From Flavobacteriales bacterium (GTDB lineage Bacteria > Bacteroidota > Bacteroidia > UBA10329): a stretch of DNA of 44,835 nucleotides. Within the stretch, counting starts at the first letter, position 1, and each line of letters begins with the position of its first letter. Made by a program: the position numbers and the translations under genes. Positions 33,394 through 41,472 of this stretch are shown here, piece by piece. The notes beneath the pieces are model-generated. The model ran no database searches. It saw only the letters and a list, made by a program, of their open reading frames with translations, and was not told the DNA's origin. Location of the stretch: assembly GCA_021741155.1 (NCBI GenBank), contig JAIOYP010000032.1:1-44835 (forward strand). Reading direction: 5' to 3'.

Positions 33394-34674
33394 CTACCTC
33401 CTGTCAATCAAAATCTTCGGTTTGCGTTCGTTCTCGTCAAACTTGAGCGTGTTGATTTCATCGTTGCTTGCCAATATCAATCGGGGCTTTACGCGGAGTT
33501 TGCCGCTTAACTTCTCCAGCACCTTGGCTTCGGCATTCTCACCACGGAGAAGCGCTTTAATCACCACTTCGTCCAAACCGAGTTCATCGCTGTGCAATTC
33601 CACCACAAAGTTTGCAACTTCTGGTATGGCGTTTAGCTCGTCAATAATGGCATTGGGATAAAGCGAAGTTCCCTTCAATTTTACCATCTGTTGCTTGCGC
33701 CCAACCACTGGACCAAGGCGTGGGGTGTTGCGGCCACAGCTGCAAGGTTCGTCATAGTAATGGCAAATATCTCCTGTTCTGAAACGCAATACAGGCGTGC
33801 CTTCCACACCCAAAGGCGTGACAATCACTTCTCCCGATTCTCCATTCTTCACTTGGTTTCCATCCTCATTCAGCACTTCAACAAACATCAGTTCGGGCTG
33901 TAGATGAACGCCATTTCCAGCTTCGCATTCGGTGAAAGCCGTGGCCATTTCAGTACTAGCGTAGGTGGAGAATAGTTGAACATCCCATTGTTCTGTAATT
34001 CGCTTCGCGAGATAGTTTGGCTGTAGATTTTCATCCCGAATCGCTTCTCCAATGCAAATGATCTTCTTCACAGAACTCTTGTTCGGATCAATACCATTGT
34101 CGAGCGCATAGCTGATAAGCCGAGGAATAAAACTCGGCACAGCCACCAACACCGTTGGACTGAACCGTTGAATACTTTCCCATTGCAACTGCGCAGCGCC
34201 AGGCCCTGATCGGATGATGCGCGCTCCCAATTCATTCGCTCCTAGGAAATACGCCAATCCAGCCATAAAACGCTTGTCGATGGTGGTAAGTAATTGAAAG
34301 GTGTCCTCTTTGGTACAGCCTGCCAATAGATACGAACCAGCTTCATTCACCCCCAAACGATGAAGGTCTTTTTGCGTGAGGTAAGTCGCCACCGAACCAC
34401 CAAGCGTTCCAGAAGTGGTCACAATATCACGTACATCCGTCATTGGCACACATAGGAAATCTTCGTTGCGACTGGCAATATCGTCCTTCTCCGTAAACGG
34501 GAAATTGCTGATGTCAGCAACCTCCTCAAGTACCGTTGCCTCTGGCCCAGCCCACATCAATTGGTCTTTGTAATACCAACTGTTCTTTTTCAGGTATTGG
34601 ATGTGCTCGTTAAGCGATTTCAACCAATAATTCTCTCGCGCCAAAGCGCTTGTTTCAATCTGTTTCAATGGCAT
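33394..34674 (-). CDS. PaaK-like AMP-dependent acyl-CoA ligase
   Basis: 426 residues, the length of phenylacetate-CoA ligases. It has the FPFTEKDDI entry, the P-loop TTSGTLGGSVATYLT at about 82-96, YASTEMATAFTECE, RFRTGDICHYY, CSCGRNTPRLGPVVGRKQQMVKLKG and the C-terminal small domain. The Cys pair near 325-327 may bind zinc. It activates an aromatic or other carboxylic acid with ATP and CoA (or a carrier); no phenylacetate catabolism genes are nearby, so the substrate remains open. It probably shares transcription direction with the C45 hydrolase gene upstream, but a long inverted repeat separates them. Confidence 0.88.
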   Translation of the reverse strand: MPLKQIETSALARENYWLKSLNEHIQYLKKNSWYYKDQLMWAGPEATVLEEVADISNFPFTEKDDIASRNEDFLCVPMTDVRDIVTTSGTLGGSVATYLTQKDLHRLGVNEAGSYLLAGCTKEDTFQLLTTIDKRFMAGLAYFLGANELGARIIRSGPGAAQLQWESIQRFSPTVLVAVPSFIPRLISYALDNGIDPNKSSVKKIICIGEAIRDENLQPNYLAKRITEQWDVQLFSTYASTEMATAFTECEAGNGVHLQPELMFVEVLNEDGNQVKNGESGEVIVTPLGVEGTPVLRFRTGDICHYYDEPCSCGRNTPRLGPVVGRKQQMVKLKGTSLYPNAIIDELNAIPEVANFVVELHSDELGLDEVVIKALLRGENAEAKVLEKLSGKLRVKPRLILASNDEINTLKFDENERKPKILIDRR

Positions 34675-34690
34675 GTTGCTACCGTTTAAT

Positions 34691-34769
34691 AGAGACCCTT
34701 CGTTCCTCAGGGAAACAAACGGACAATCCGTATTTAATTAACTGTTTCGCTGAGGAACGAAGCGTCTCT
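34691..34769. repeat. 27 bp inverted repeat
   Basis: 34691-34717 and 34743-34769 are inverse copies with two mismatches, with a 25-base loop. The arm contains CTTCGTTCCTCAG, also part of the element at 19171-19222. There is no T-run at either end, so it is not a standard terminator. Confidence 0.88.
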
Positions 34770-34787
34770 GCATTTCTATTACCCCAA

Positions 34788-36518
34788 TTACTCATCACAC
34801 CGAACTAAGTTCTTTCGAATGTTCTTTCGTTCCTGTTCTGAGGCTACTTCCTTGCTCAAACTGAGCTCGTAGTAACCCTTGGCTTTCTCAAAATTATCCC
34901 GTTCAAGGTAATAATCTCCCAACATGAAATAAGTGATGTAACTCTCAGGATTGCTCTTGACAAACTCCGTTTCCAATGAAGCATTCCACTCAATTGCCTT
35001 GCCCAACGCGATATTGTCGAACAGGCGATTCTTGAGTTTCTTATAACGGAGAAAATCTTTGTACGAATTTGAAGACAGGAATGTATCTGCTGGAATACTG
35101 AGCGAATCTATGAGGAAGGGACGAGAGCCGAGGGACGAGGGACGAACGGAATCAACCAACATTTTTCCTTTTTCCTTTCCCCCTTTCCCCCTTTCTCTCT
35201 TTTTCCCAAATACCTCATCAAGGTCATAGCACACAAATTCTCCCAACTGAAACGGGCGGGTACTAATCCAAAGCAATCGCTTTTCGGGTTGAAAGACAAT
35301 GCCATGATGCGCCAGCAGTTGATTGATGGCTTTCGGATTTCCCATTCCCAAATCAGCATCATTCAATCCTTTTTGATTCCGTAGAATTTCTACTGATTCG
35401 GTTGGATTGATGGGGAAATTTGCCTCCAGCAATTGATTCAATCGCTTAAAACGATACTCCGAATCCGAATCGCGAATGTTCTTTATGTTGATAGAATCGT
35501 TCTTGAATGTCTCACTCTGATAATGATTGGAGCAGGTTAATCTGGCATCATTTGGTCGATAAATATCAATCCTATCAGGCGATTTTTCGATGATGGCAGC
35601 GGCCTTATCATCGGCAGATGCAATGAGTAGGGATTCAGACACGAAGGTCTTTCTCGATTTGGCAATAACGTAAGCTTCATCAATCGTTCGGGCATATTGC
35701 AGAATCTCTCGTGCAAGGATGGGAATAGGCGTCTTCGCTCCGCTCGGAATGGCACTCTTCGCAGCATTCAGCGTAACGGTCAATCCATGCTCATTCATCC
35801 CCGAAACCACGCCCATAAACCCAGCCCAAGTTATGCTTGCAAATGCGTAACCACTATCTGGTTTCATAAAGAGAACGACTTTGTCCTTGGCAAAATCATC
35901 GCCCATATAGAAGTCGAAATTTCTCCCAACCACAAGTGAAGAATCGGTTGAATATTGATTCCAAACGGCAAAGCTGGTGCAGCCTACAATGCTCAAATCT
36001 TGCAAGGCATGACCAATGTCGTGAGCTGCGTGATAATTGAGAATACGGCTGTACTTGTCTCCAATAAAATCATAGTCATCTGCAAACGATTGCGATACGC
36101 CATAAATCTCCTGCTTCAATTCCTGAGAAACGTGTTCGTCCAAGTTCCGATTGAAGAATACCACACCATATTTCAGTGTTTTCAGAAACCATTCGGAAGG
36201 AATCAGCTTGCGAATTTGCGCTACAAAACTCTCTTCTTGAGACACGATTTGCGCTTCTGCCAACAGTCCAAATGTTCTGCCACGTTCGTAGGCTTCGCCC
36301 TCGATGTAAGCTTCCCACAAACCAAATTGATTCTGACGATACCAACTGTTGCCAAGTTTCCGTGTCCCGTTCTCCACAGAAACCGAATTTGCGTCCAACG
36401 TTAAGACAGGAACCTCTGGCGTATCAAGTGCCAGAGAATGATAGAACAACTGAAGTCCAAGCCAACTGATAACTAGCACCGCGAGTGTTCCAATAAGTAT
36501 GTTTCTGAGCAGCTTCAT
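34788..36518 (-). CDS. C45-family (acyltransferase/linear amide hydrolase-like) protein with an in-frame repeat insertion
   Basis: 576 residues. An N-terminal membrane anchor (about 7-28) is followed by a C45/NTN-hydrolase-like domain, with the probable nucleophile Cys180 in IVGCTSFAVWNQYS, then VVGRNFDFYMGDD and GMNEHGLTVTLNA. Such enzymes are made as precursors and cut themselves before the Cys to hydrolyse or transfer amide bonds. The last ~60 residues are helical and may be TPR-like. Residues about 436-470 are encoded by repeat DNA (35112-35149 and 35162-35207) and read GKKRERGKGGKEKGK and VRPSSLGSRPF; they look foreign. A -7-like TAACTTCG lies upstream of the start. Confidence 0.82.
   Translation of the reverse strand: MKLLRNILIGTLAVLVISWLGLQLFYHSLALDTPEVPVLTLDANSVSVENGTRKLGNSWYRQNQFGLWEAYIEGEAYERGRTFGLLAEAQIVSQEESFVAQIRKLIPSEWFLKTLKYGVVFFNRNLDEHVSQELKQEIYGVSQSFADDYDFIGDKYSRILNYHAAHDIGHALQDLSIVGCTSFAVWNQYSTDSSLVVGRNFDFYMGDDFAKDKVVLFMKPDSGYAFASITWAGFMGVVSGMNEHGLTVTLNAAKSAIPSGAKTPIPILAREILQYARTIDEAYVIAKSRKTFVSESLLIASADDKAAAIIEKSPDRIDIYRPNDARLTCSNHYQSETFKNDSINIKNIRDSDSEYRFKRLNQLLEANFPINPTESVEILRNQKGLNDADLGMGNPKAINQLLAHHGIVFQPEKRLLWISTRPFQLGEFVCYDLDEVFGKKRERGKGGKEKGKMLVDSVRPSSLGSRPFLIDSLSIPADTFLSSNSYKDFLRYKKLKNRLFDNIALGKAIEWNASLETEFVKSNPESYITYFMLGDYYLERDNFEKAKGYYELSLSKEVASEQERKNIRKNLVRCDE
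35112..35207. repeat. GGGACGAG and CCCTTTCCCC repeat tracts inside a coding sequence
   Basis: 35112-35149 carries GGGACGAGG words; 35162-35207 is a pyrimidine tract (CCTTTCCCCCTTTCCCCC). Both are of the kind normally seen between genes, but here they keep the frame of the C45 hydrolase gene open. Confidence 0.8.
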
Positions 36519-36540
36519 TTTGCGGCTCCGAAGTTAGGGT

Positions 36541-36569
36541 TTGCCATCCGTTTCAACTGGTTACTTTTG
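36541..36569 (+). promoter_or_regulatory. Promoter of the fumarylacetoacetase gene
   Basis: TTG (36541-36543, in TTTG), 18 bases, TACTTTTG (36562-36569). It would give a 5' UTR of about 130 nt that contains the hairpin at 36593-36667. Confidence 0.7.
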
Positions 36570-36590
36570 CACCTTACGGAAACATGATTT

Positions 36591-36668
36591 AGCCACAGAT
36601 TCTCAGATTTTCACAGATAGAAATCAGTTTTATCTGTGAAAATCTGAGTACATCAGTGCATCTGTGGT
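36591..36668. repeat. CACAGAT-type repeat, copy 2, forming a long hairpin
   Basis: CTCAGATTTTCACAGATA (36602-36619) pairs perfectly over 18 bases with 36631-36648 (loop 11). The outer CCACAGAT (36593-36600) pairs with ATCTGTGG (36660-36667). The left half equals 32312-32339 except for two bases. It lies in the leader of the fumarylacetoacetase gene and ends 7 bases before an in-frame alternative ATG (36675). Confidence 0.88.
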
Positions 36669-36707
36669 AATAAAATGTTCATCAAAGAGCCATTCAAAAT
36701 ATTAAAA

Positions 36708-37952
36708 ATGAGCAGTTGGATTGAAATACCCACAAACAGCGATTTCACATTAGAGAACATTCCCTTTGGAATAGGAAGCGCAGGAGGCAACCCTCGTGCA
36801 GCAACTCGCATTGGCGACAACGTGATTGACTTGGATGCATTACAAAAAGCAGGATTGTTTGCTGGACTGAACCTCCCAGAAGAAATCTTCAATCAACCTG
36901 TGTTGAATGACTTCATCGAACTCGAAAAACCAATCACGAATGCTGTGCGTGCACGTATTCAAGAATTGTTTGCTGCCAATAATGGCGAATTGCGAGATGA
37001 TGAAGCTTTGCGTGTTGATGCCCTCCGAAGCGTGAGCGAAGTGCAAATGCACATGCCCGTTCGTATTGGCGATTACACCGATTTCTATAGCAGTCGCGAA
37101 CATGCAACCAATGTTGGAACCATGTTTCGCGACCCAAACAACGCCTTGCTTCCAAACTGGCTTCACATTCCTGTCGGATATCATGGCAGAGCTTCTTCCA
37201 TCGTGATTAGCGGCACACCGCTCCATCGTCCGAAAGGACAGACAAAAGCAGATGAAGCCGAATTACCAACTTTTGGCCCTACTCGCCTACTCGATTTTGA
37301 ATTGGAAATGGCCTTTGTAGTTGGAAAATCAAATGCTCTAGGAACTTCAGTTTCCGTTGAAGAAGCCGAAAGTCACATATTCGGAATGGTCGTCTTCAAC
37401 GATTGGAGTGCGCGCGATATTCAGAAATGGGAATACGTGCCATTGGGTCCGTTTTTGGCTAAAAACTTCGGTTCGTCCATCTCTCCTTGGATTGTTACGA
37501 TGGAAGCTCTCGCACCTTTCAGAAGCGCAAGTCCAAAGCAAGAACCAAAGGTACTTTCGTACTTAGAAATGAAGAAAGACCACAACTTCGACATCAACCT
37601 CGAAGCAATTATTGAAACAGAAGGTGGTGCATCAAAAACTGTGAGTAACTCCAACTTTAAGCACATGTATTGGAGCATGGCGCAGCAATTGGCACATCAC
37701 ACCGTTAATGGTTGCAACATGAATGTGGGAGATATGTGTGCTTCGGGAACAATCTCAGGCCCAACTCCTGATAGCTATGGCTCGATGCTGGAAATTACTT
37801 GGCGAGGTTCGAAGCCTATTGCCATGCCAGATGGAACAGAACGCAAATTCATTCAAGATGGCGACTCCGTCATTATGAAAGCATACTGCGAAAAGAACGG
37901 AAAACGAGTTGGCTTTGGCGAAGTAAGAACCAAGGTACTACCCGCAACTTGA
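36708..37952 (+). CDS. fahA: Fumarylacetoacetase
   Basis: Last enzyme of tyrosine/homogentisate breakdown; it splits fumarylacetoacetate into fumarate and acetoacetate. 414 residues from the ATG at 36708 (MSSWIEIPTNSDFTLENIPFG, the family's usual beginning); an ATG at 36675 would add eleven. Signatures: FYSSREHATNVGTMFR, IPVGYHGRASS, VFNDWSARDIQKWEYVPLGPFLAKNFG and GTISGPTPDSYGSMLE, carrying the catalytic His/Glu/Asp and metal ligands. No other tyrosine-degradation gene is in the window. It has its own promoter and a hairpin-rich leader. Confidence 0.95.
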   Translation: MSSWIEIPTNSDFTLENIPFGIGSAGGNPRAATRIGDNVIDLDALQKAGLFAGLNLPEEIFNQPVLNDFIELEKPITNAVRARIQELFAANNGELRDDEALRVDALRSVSEVQMHMPVRIGDYTDFYSSREHATNVGTMFRDPNNALLPNWLHIPVGYHGRASSIVISGTPLHRPKGQTKADEAELPTFGPTRLLDFELEMAFVVGKSNALGTSVSVEEAESHIFGMVVFNDWSARDIQKWEYVPLGPFLAKNFGSSISPWIVTMEALAPFRSASPKQEPKVLSYLEMKKDHNFDINLEAIIETEGGASKTVSNSNFKHMYWSMAQQLAHHTVNGCNMNVGDMCASGTISGPTPDSYGSMLEITWRGSKPIAMPDGTERKFIQDGDSVIMKAYCEKNGKRVGFGEVRTKVLPAT

Positions 37953-37954
37953 TG

Positions 37955-37990
37955 AAAAAAGACCGTTCCACTTTTGTGAAACGGTCTTAA
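37955..37990 (-). terminator. Terminator of the small lipoprotein gene at 38052
   Basis: Stem AAGACCGTT-C-CAC with loop TTTT and GTG-A-AACGGTCTT. On the minus strand it is followed by six T, so it ends the lipoprotein transcript. On the plus strand there is no T-run, though the hairpin lies right after fahA. Confidence 0.8.
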
Positions 37991-38051
37991 TGAAATAATT
38001 GGAAGACAATCAGAATAGGTAGCCTTCTCGTTGTTTAAATCAGTTCTTTCC

Positions 38052-38255
38052 TTACTTGGAGGGAGTTACCGAGATACTGTCGATTGAATTCACCTTCTTC
38101 ACGGAAATACTATCAATAGGCTGAATCTTTCGTGCCGAAATACTATCTATCGGTGCAGTTCCTTTGGTTTCACCCCCCTTCTTGAAGTCACATGACGATA
38201 AAAACAGTACCGTTGCGAAAGCAGCACATGCATAGAGGCCATTACTTTTTTTCAT
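38052..38255 (-). CDS. Small repeat-containing lipoprotein
   Basis: 67 residues. A signal with lipobox (ATVLFLSSC; lipidated Cys22) is followed by a short mature part consisting of three imperfect copies of IDSISVKKV (PIDSISARKIQ, PIDSISVKKVN, SIDSISVTPSK). Function unknown; probably anchored to the outer membrane. A TAGCTTTG -7 box (minus strand, 38291-38298) lies 36 bases upstream, and a terminator follows, so it is a single-gene unit. Its lipobox and own promoter and terminator make it likely real despite the size. Confidence 0.75.
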   Translation of the reverse strand: MKKSNGLYACAAFATVLFLSSCDFKKGGETKGTAPIDSISARKIQPIDSISVKKVNSIDSISVTPSK

Positions 38256-38290
38256 GTTGTAAAAATTTGATTTATTTGGTTGAATGTATA

Positions 38291-38298
38291 CAAAGCTA
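38291..38298 (-). promoter_or_regulatory. Putative -7 element (TAGCTTTG)
   Basis: Exact TAnnTTTG match on the minus strand, 36 bases before the start of the lipoprotein gene. The -33 element is not evident. Confidence 0.5.
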
Positions 38299-38347
38299 TC
38301 AAAAGACTCTTTCTGAAGATGTCTAGGAATACCGAAATCATGGTCAT

Positions 38348-38386
38348 AAAAAAAGCCTCCCGATAAATCGAGAGGCTTTTATTTTT
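38348..38386. terminator. Bidirectional terminator between the two small lipoprotein genes
   Basis: Stem AAAAGCCTCCCGAT-AA-ATCGAGAGGCTTTT with T-runs on both strands. It ends the 38399-38584 transcript. Confidence 0.85.
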
Positions 38387-38398
38387 TGCTGATGCAGC

Positions 38399-38584
38399 TT
38401 ATTCAGCTACTTCAACAGCAGCGCTGTCAACAACAACTTCTTCAACAACTGGTTCTTCAACAACTGGTTCTTCAACAACTGCTTCTTCAGCAGGAGCTTC
38501 TTCTGGAGCTGGTGATGAACATGCAACGAATGATGCAAAGAAAATAGCAACAAGTGCGTTAGCGAATAATGTAGATTTTTTCAT
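38399..38584 (-). CDS. Small acidic lipoprotein
   Basis: 61 residues. The N-terminus MKKSTLFANALVAIFFASFVAC is a lipoprotein signal with Cys22. The mature part is only Glu, Val, Pro and Ala (EEPVVEEPVVEEVVVD), a low-complexity acidic tail. Function unknown. It has a TACTTTTG -7 box 33 bases upstream and its own terminator downstream, which suggests a highly expressed single gene. Similar tiny E/V/P-rich lipoproteins occur in other Bacteroidota. Confidence 0.75.
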   Translation of the reverse strand: MKKSTLFANALVAIFFASFVACSSPAPEEAPAEEAVVEEPVVEEPVVEEVVVDSAAVEVAE

Positions 38585-38616
38585 GATTAATTAATGAGTT
38601 TGGTTTATGAGACGCG

Positions 38617-38624
38617 CAAAAGTA
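38617..38624 (-). promoter_or_regulatory. Putative -7 element (TACTTTTG)
   Basis: Exact TAnnTTTG match on the minus strand, 33 bases before the acidic lipoprotein gene; surrounded by T/A-rich DNA. No exact -33 TTG at 19. Confidence 0.52.
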
Positions 38625-38768
38625 TTAAAAACAAACACATCTGTTATTGTTTGTTAAAAATTTGTTAAAAAAGTTTGAATTAGATAGAATTCAATCTCAA
38701 CTGGTGTTGTCAACAAGTTGATTTGAATACTTCTGACACCAATTCTGCGTTGGCATCCTAACTGCTTT

Positions 38769-38776
38769 TACATTTG
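38769..38776 (+). promoter_or_regulatory. Putative -7 element (TACATTTG)
   Basis: Exact TAnnTTTG match, ending 7 bases before the ATG of the AsmA-family gene. A TTG lies 16 bases upstream of it. Confidence 0.48.
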
Positions 38777-38783
38777 TTCTTAC

Positions 38784-41408
38784 ATGATTTGGTTCAAACG
38801 AGTTGTTTTATTTCTATTCCTATTGCTGGTTCTGTTTGCAGGTACAATCGGCTTTGTCTGGTGGAAACATGCAGATGACCTCAAAGCCTATGCATTGGAA
38901 GCTGTCCGTGGCACAATTACAACCAAGGTTTCCTTCAATGAAAATGTCGTGTTATCGCTGTGGAAGGATTTCCCACTTGTAGCCGTAGAAATTTCTGAGC
39001 TCCAAATTGAGGATGCATTCAAAACAGACACGCTTATTAAGGTTGAAAAAGCATACGTACAGTTCAATCTGGTAAAGATTTTGCAAAATAAATTCACGAT
39101 TGAAGGAATCCGTGTAGAGGATGGCTTTCTGAAACTGCGAAGAAATGAGCACGATAAGTGGAATTTTAGGGTTTGGAAAGAAGTAGAAAGTTCTGGAAAT
39201 GAGAAGGTTGATTTTAGCATTGAAATCCTAACACTTCAGAACATCCAATTGGATTATGATGATAACATGATAGACCTGAACATTCAATTTCTGTCAGAAA
39301 AGTCGAAACTAAAAGGGCGATTTACCGATGAAAATACACGGCTTGGACTCAGCTTAAACGGTTTTATGGGAAGACTATCAACAAAAGGAATCGACAGGAT
39401 TGTTGACCTGCCATTGAGTTTGGCGGGTGTCCTCAATATCAATACGAAGGACAAAATTTATACAATTGAAACAGGGAATGCTGTTTTGGCTGGAAACGAA
39501 ATGCTACTCGATGCGGAATTGGCAAGCATAGAAAACGGAACCAACATGGAGCTGAAAATTCAGGCCGACAATATGGATCCGTTTGTTTTGCTTCCCCACA
39601 TTTGGCCTCAGATTCCTGATAACATCAAAAAACTTGAGTTGGAAGGCAAGGCCGACCTCGTCATTACACTCAACGGCCCATTCACTAAAGACCTTGGCCC
39701 TCAATTGAACACCACAATCAAACTATGGAAGGGAGGTTTGGTTTTTCAAAAAACAGACGTTTCTGAACTCAATTTTGAGGGAAAATTGTTTATGAATGAC
39801 ATCAAACAATCCAAAGCAATGGAGATTACATTCGATTCGTTTGACCTTAAAACTCCAGAAGGAAAAGTGAGCGGAAACGCCACACTTACGGATTTGAACA
39901 ATCCACGGCTACGTCTAAAAACTACTGGAACTTCACGTTTGGAAGAAATCCTTAGAGTAGCATCTCTTGATAGCCAAATTGTTGGAAATGGTGCAATTGC
40001 ATGGGCTCTTGATTTTGAGGGACCGTTAGGCAAAGAATTTCATACAACCCTCGCTGAATTAGAACAAATGCAATGGTCTGGAGCCATTCAACTTTCTGAA
40101 GCAGACATCGCGTTCAGCGCCAACATACCCAAAATTGAGAGGCTGAGTGCTAAAATTGAAATGACACCTGAAAAGACCGTGGTTAGGGAATGTAGAGGAA
40201 AGATGGGACATCTACAGGTTGACGGTGAAATGGAAATCGCCCATTTCAAGGAAATTCTCATTGACCCGACCACACCCATCAGCCTCGCAGGCACCATTCA
40301 TATTGAAGAGTTAGATGTACAAAAGCTTCCGAACGAGTGGAAATTTGAATCCAAATCGTCCGAAGTAAACGCCACTCCAAGACCGGTTTCGGCTAGGATT
40401 AACACAACTATAGATAGAATCGTTTACAACAACTTCAGCGCAAGTTCCGTTTCTGGAAACATTAGAATGGAGAATGAGCGATTGGAGGTTACCAACCTAA
40501 AATTTGATGCGCTGGATGGTTCCATGAAATCAAATCTCATCTACGCATCAACCTCCACTGGTTCTGTATTGAAATTGCAAAGTGAGCTCCGAAACATAGA
40601 CATTTCTCGAACCCTTTCTGAATGGAACGACTTCGGGCAAAAGGGAATTACATCAAAGAATTTGAAGGGACGTGCTTCCGCTAAACTGGACGCAGAAATC
40701 CATCTGAACAAAGACTTAGAAATTGTAATGGACAAACTCAAGGTTGAGTCTGACCTTGAAATAAGTGGCGGAGAATTAATTCAGTTTGAACCACTTCTTG
40801 CCATGTCTAAATTCATTAGTGTGGATGAATTGAATCACGTAAAATTTGACACACTGCGTAATCAGTTAAGCATACATGACAACAAGCTTTTTATCCCAAG
40901 AATGTCTGTTTCGAGTAGCATTCTGAATGTTCAGGTGTTTGGAGAACATAGCTTTAATCAAGAATTAGATTACCACATAAACCTATTACTAAACGACCTT
41001 TTGAGAAGAAAAGCCAAAAAGAAAGAGACGTTTGATGGCCACGAGATTATTGACGAAAAAGGAAAAACACGACTATTTCTTTGGGTTCGTGGTAAGCCAG
41101 GTGATATCAAAGTTGGGTTTGACAAAAAAGAAGTACGCCAAAAATTGAAGGAGGATTTCAAGACCGAAGGTCAAACCATCAAACAGCTTTTCAAGGAAGA
41201 GTTCAAAGGTGGCACTGAACGAAAAGATGAGTCGGAAGCCATCCAATTTAAGTTGGAAGGCGAAGAAAACTCCACGGCAAAAGACCCGAAGGCACCGAAT
41301 AAAACAGAAAAGGAGAAAACCGAGCCAAAGAAAAAGAAAGGATTTTTCTCTAACGAACAGGAAGAAACCGAGACCGAAGGCGGATTTGAGATTGAATTTG
41401 AGCCTTAA
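38784..41408 (+). CDS. AsmA-family protein (bridge-like envelope protein)
   Basis: 874 residues. One N-terminal membrane helix (about 7-28) is followed by the AsmA beginning DDLKAYALEAVRGTITTKVSFNENVVLSLWKDFPLVAVEISELQIED. A long repetitive beta-rich body of the kind that forms a lipid-transporting groove follows, with a conserved-looking C-terminal AsmA region up to about 800. The last ~75 residues are Lys/Glu-rich and probably disordered (KDPKAPNKTEKEKTEPKKKK). It sits in the inner membrane, extends into the periplasm, and is probably involved in phospholipid transport or outer-membrane assembly. The -7 box ends 7 bases before the ATG. Confidence 0.88.
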   Translation: MIWFKRVVLFLFLLLVLFAGTIGFVWWKHADDLKAYALEAVRGTITTKVSFNENVVLSLWKDFPLVAVEISELQIEDAFKTDTLIKVEKAYVQFNLVKILQNKFTIEGIRVEDGFLKLRRNEHDKWNFRVWKEVESSGNEKVDFSIEILTLQNIQLDYDDNMIDLNIQFLSEKSKLKGRFTDENTRLGLSLNGFMGRLSTKGIDRIVDLPLSLAGVLNINTKDKIYTIETGNAVLAGNEMLLDAELASIENGTNMELKIQADNMDPFVLLPHIWPQIPDNIKKLELEGKADLVITLNGPFTKDLGPQLNTTIKLWKGGLVFQKTDVSELNFEGKLFMNDIKQSKAMEITFDSFDLKTPEGKVSGNATLTDLNNPRLRLKTTGTSRLEEILRVASLDSQIVGNGAIAWALDFEGPLGKEFHTTLAELEQMQWSGAIQLSEADIAFSANIPKIERLSAKIEMTPEKTVVRECRGKMGHLQVDGEMEIAHFKEILIDPTTPISLAGTIHIEELDVQKLPNEWKFESKSSEVNATPRPVSARINTTIDRIVYNNFSASSVSGNIRMENERLEVTNLKFDALDGSMKSNLIYASTSTGSVLKLQSELRNIDISRTLSEWNDFGQKGITSKNLKGRASAKLDAEIHLNKDLEIVMDKLKVESDLEISGGELIQFEPLLAMSKFISVDELNHVKFDTLRNQLSIHDNKLFIPRMSVSSSILNVQVFGEHSFNQELDYHINLLLNDLLRRKAKKKETFDGHEIIDEKGKTRLFLWVRGKPGDIKVGFDKKEVRQKLKEDFKTEGQTIKQLFKEEFKGGTERKDESEAIQFKLEGEENSTAKDPKAPNKTEKEKTEPKKKKGFFSNEQEETETEGGFEIEFEP

Positions 41409-41472
41409 TTGCACAATAAGTCAAACATATTTCGTTTCCTTACTTTGCATCTGAAATTGGACTGAACATCAA

